Assembly: GCA_011772595.1 (NCBI GenBank)
Contig: WVZH01000554.1
Coordinates: 1-6,192 of the forward strand
Origin: Anaerolineales bacterium
Lineage (GTDB): Bacteria; Chloroflexota; Anaerolineae; Anaerolineales; E44-bin32
Direction: 5' to 3'
Length of the DNA stretch: 6,192 bases
Positions within the stretch are counted from its first letter, which is position 1, and the number at the start of each line of letters is the position of its first letter. The notes under the pieces are model-generated. The model had not been told where the DNA came from, made no database searches, and was given only the letters and a program-made list of their open reading frames with translations. The position numbers and the translations under genes were made by a program. Below are positions 6,007-6,192 of the stretch, piece by piece.

Positions 6007-6192
6007 CTAGACGGATTTCCGAGATTTCCCGATGGGGCAGACGTCGGCGCAGATGGTGCATTCGATGTAGCCTCTTGAGGTGGGCCTCTGGACGTATTGT
6101 CGCTCCAGTTTCCTCACATCTTCAGAAACGTCTGGTGAGTACGGGCTCTCCACAGAATAGGTCATGCAACGCGTAATCTTCAGCCGGTAAGG
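6007..6192 (-). CDS. C-terminal end of a QueG-like double-[4Fe-4S] protein (partial)
   Basis: The last 61 codons of a minus-strand gene enter from the right edge and stop at TAG (6007-6009). The visible part has RCMTY (8-12) and, after a charged helical stretch, GYIECTICADVCPIGKSRK (41-59). This matches the C-terminal iron-sulfur region of QueG and related double-cluster ferredoxin proteins, where RC.(S/T)Y is followed by a CxxCxxxCP motif. Cys9, Cys45, Cys48 and Cys52 would be ligands, with the partner CxxCxxCxxxCP motif expected beyond the edge. Queuosine is a bacterial and eukaryotic tRNA modification that archaea generally lack, so in this setting the protein is more likely a relative with another redox role. 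The catalytic part cannot be seen. Confidence 0.75.
   Translation of the reverse strand, partial: PYRLKITRCMTYSVESPYSPDVSEDVRKLERQYVQRPTSRGYIECTICADVCPIGKSRKSV

Noticed and set aside
5873..6010. 45-codon plus-strand frame, very basic (MNKSASRRDNTNRRFRWY...)
   Set aside because: TTTATTA at 5827-5833 could be a TATA box, but there is no SD and I recognise no family. It overlaps another chance frame on the other strand. Kept only as a weak small-protein candidate.

Overview
The window looks archaeal. The MoaC, MoaB and MoaA proteins are of the archaeal kind: MoaA carries CNLNCVYCHREG, MoaC ends in the LTIWDM..YEKD..GQYP pattern I associate with Sulfolobus-like proteins, and MoaB has the GFGE.FR.LSY...G form. 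A TTTAAATA-type TATA box lies upstream of one gene, and the moaC promoter implies a nearly leaderless transcript. I cannot place the organism more finely; a TACK-lineage archaeon is a guess.

Layout. At the left edge (1-59, minus) there may be the first codons of a divergent gene. Positions 188-2114 (plus) hold a compact moaC-moaB-moaA operon with 8-nt gaps, covering the early and middle steps of molybdenum cofactor synthesis. Converging on it from the minus strand is a long gene (2236-4713) for an exported multidomain metallophosphoesterase: signal peptide, calcineurin-like phosphoesterase, SdrD-B/carboxypeptidase-regulatory-like beta domain, DUF11-like domain and a helical C-terminal module. 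An in-frame TAA (4552-4554) separates the signal peptide from the enzyme, so the gene is a pseudogene, a readthrough case or a sequence error. Upstream of it, on the same strand, is a CoA-binding-domain/thioredoxin fusion (4910-5755). At the right edge (6007-6192, minus) is the 3' end of a double-[4Fe-4S] protein resembling the C-terminal part of QueG.

Functional links. Only the moa genes form a clear pathway: MoaA and MoaC convert GTP to cyclic pyranopterin monophosphate, and MoaB adenylylates molybdopterin. The other genes look like separate transcription units. The points most worth a second look are the in-frame stop between signal peptide and enzyme, the change in base composition at the enzyme/beta-domain junction, and the thioredoxin fusion. 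I saw no tRNA, rRNA, CRISPR array or insertion sequence.
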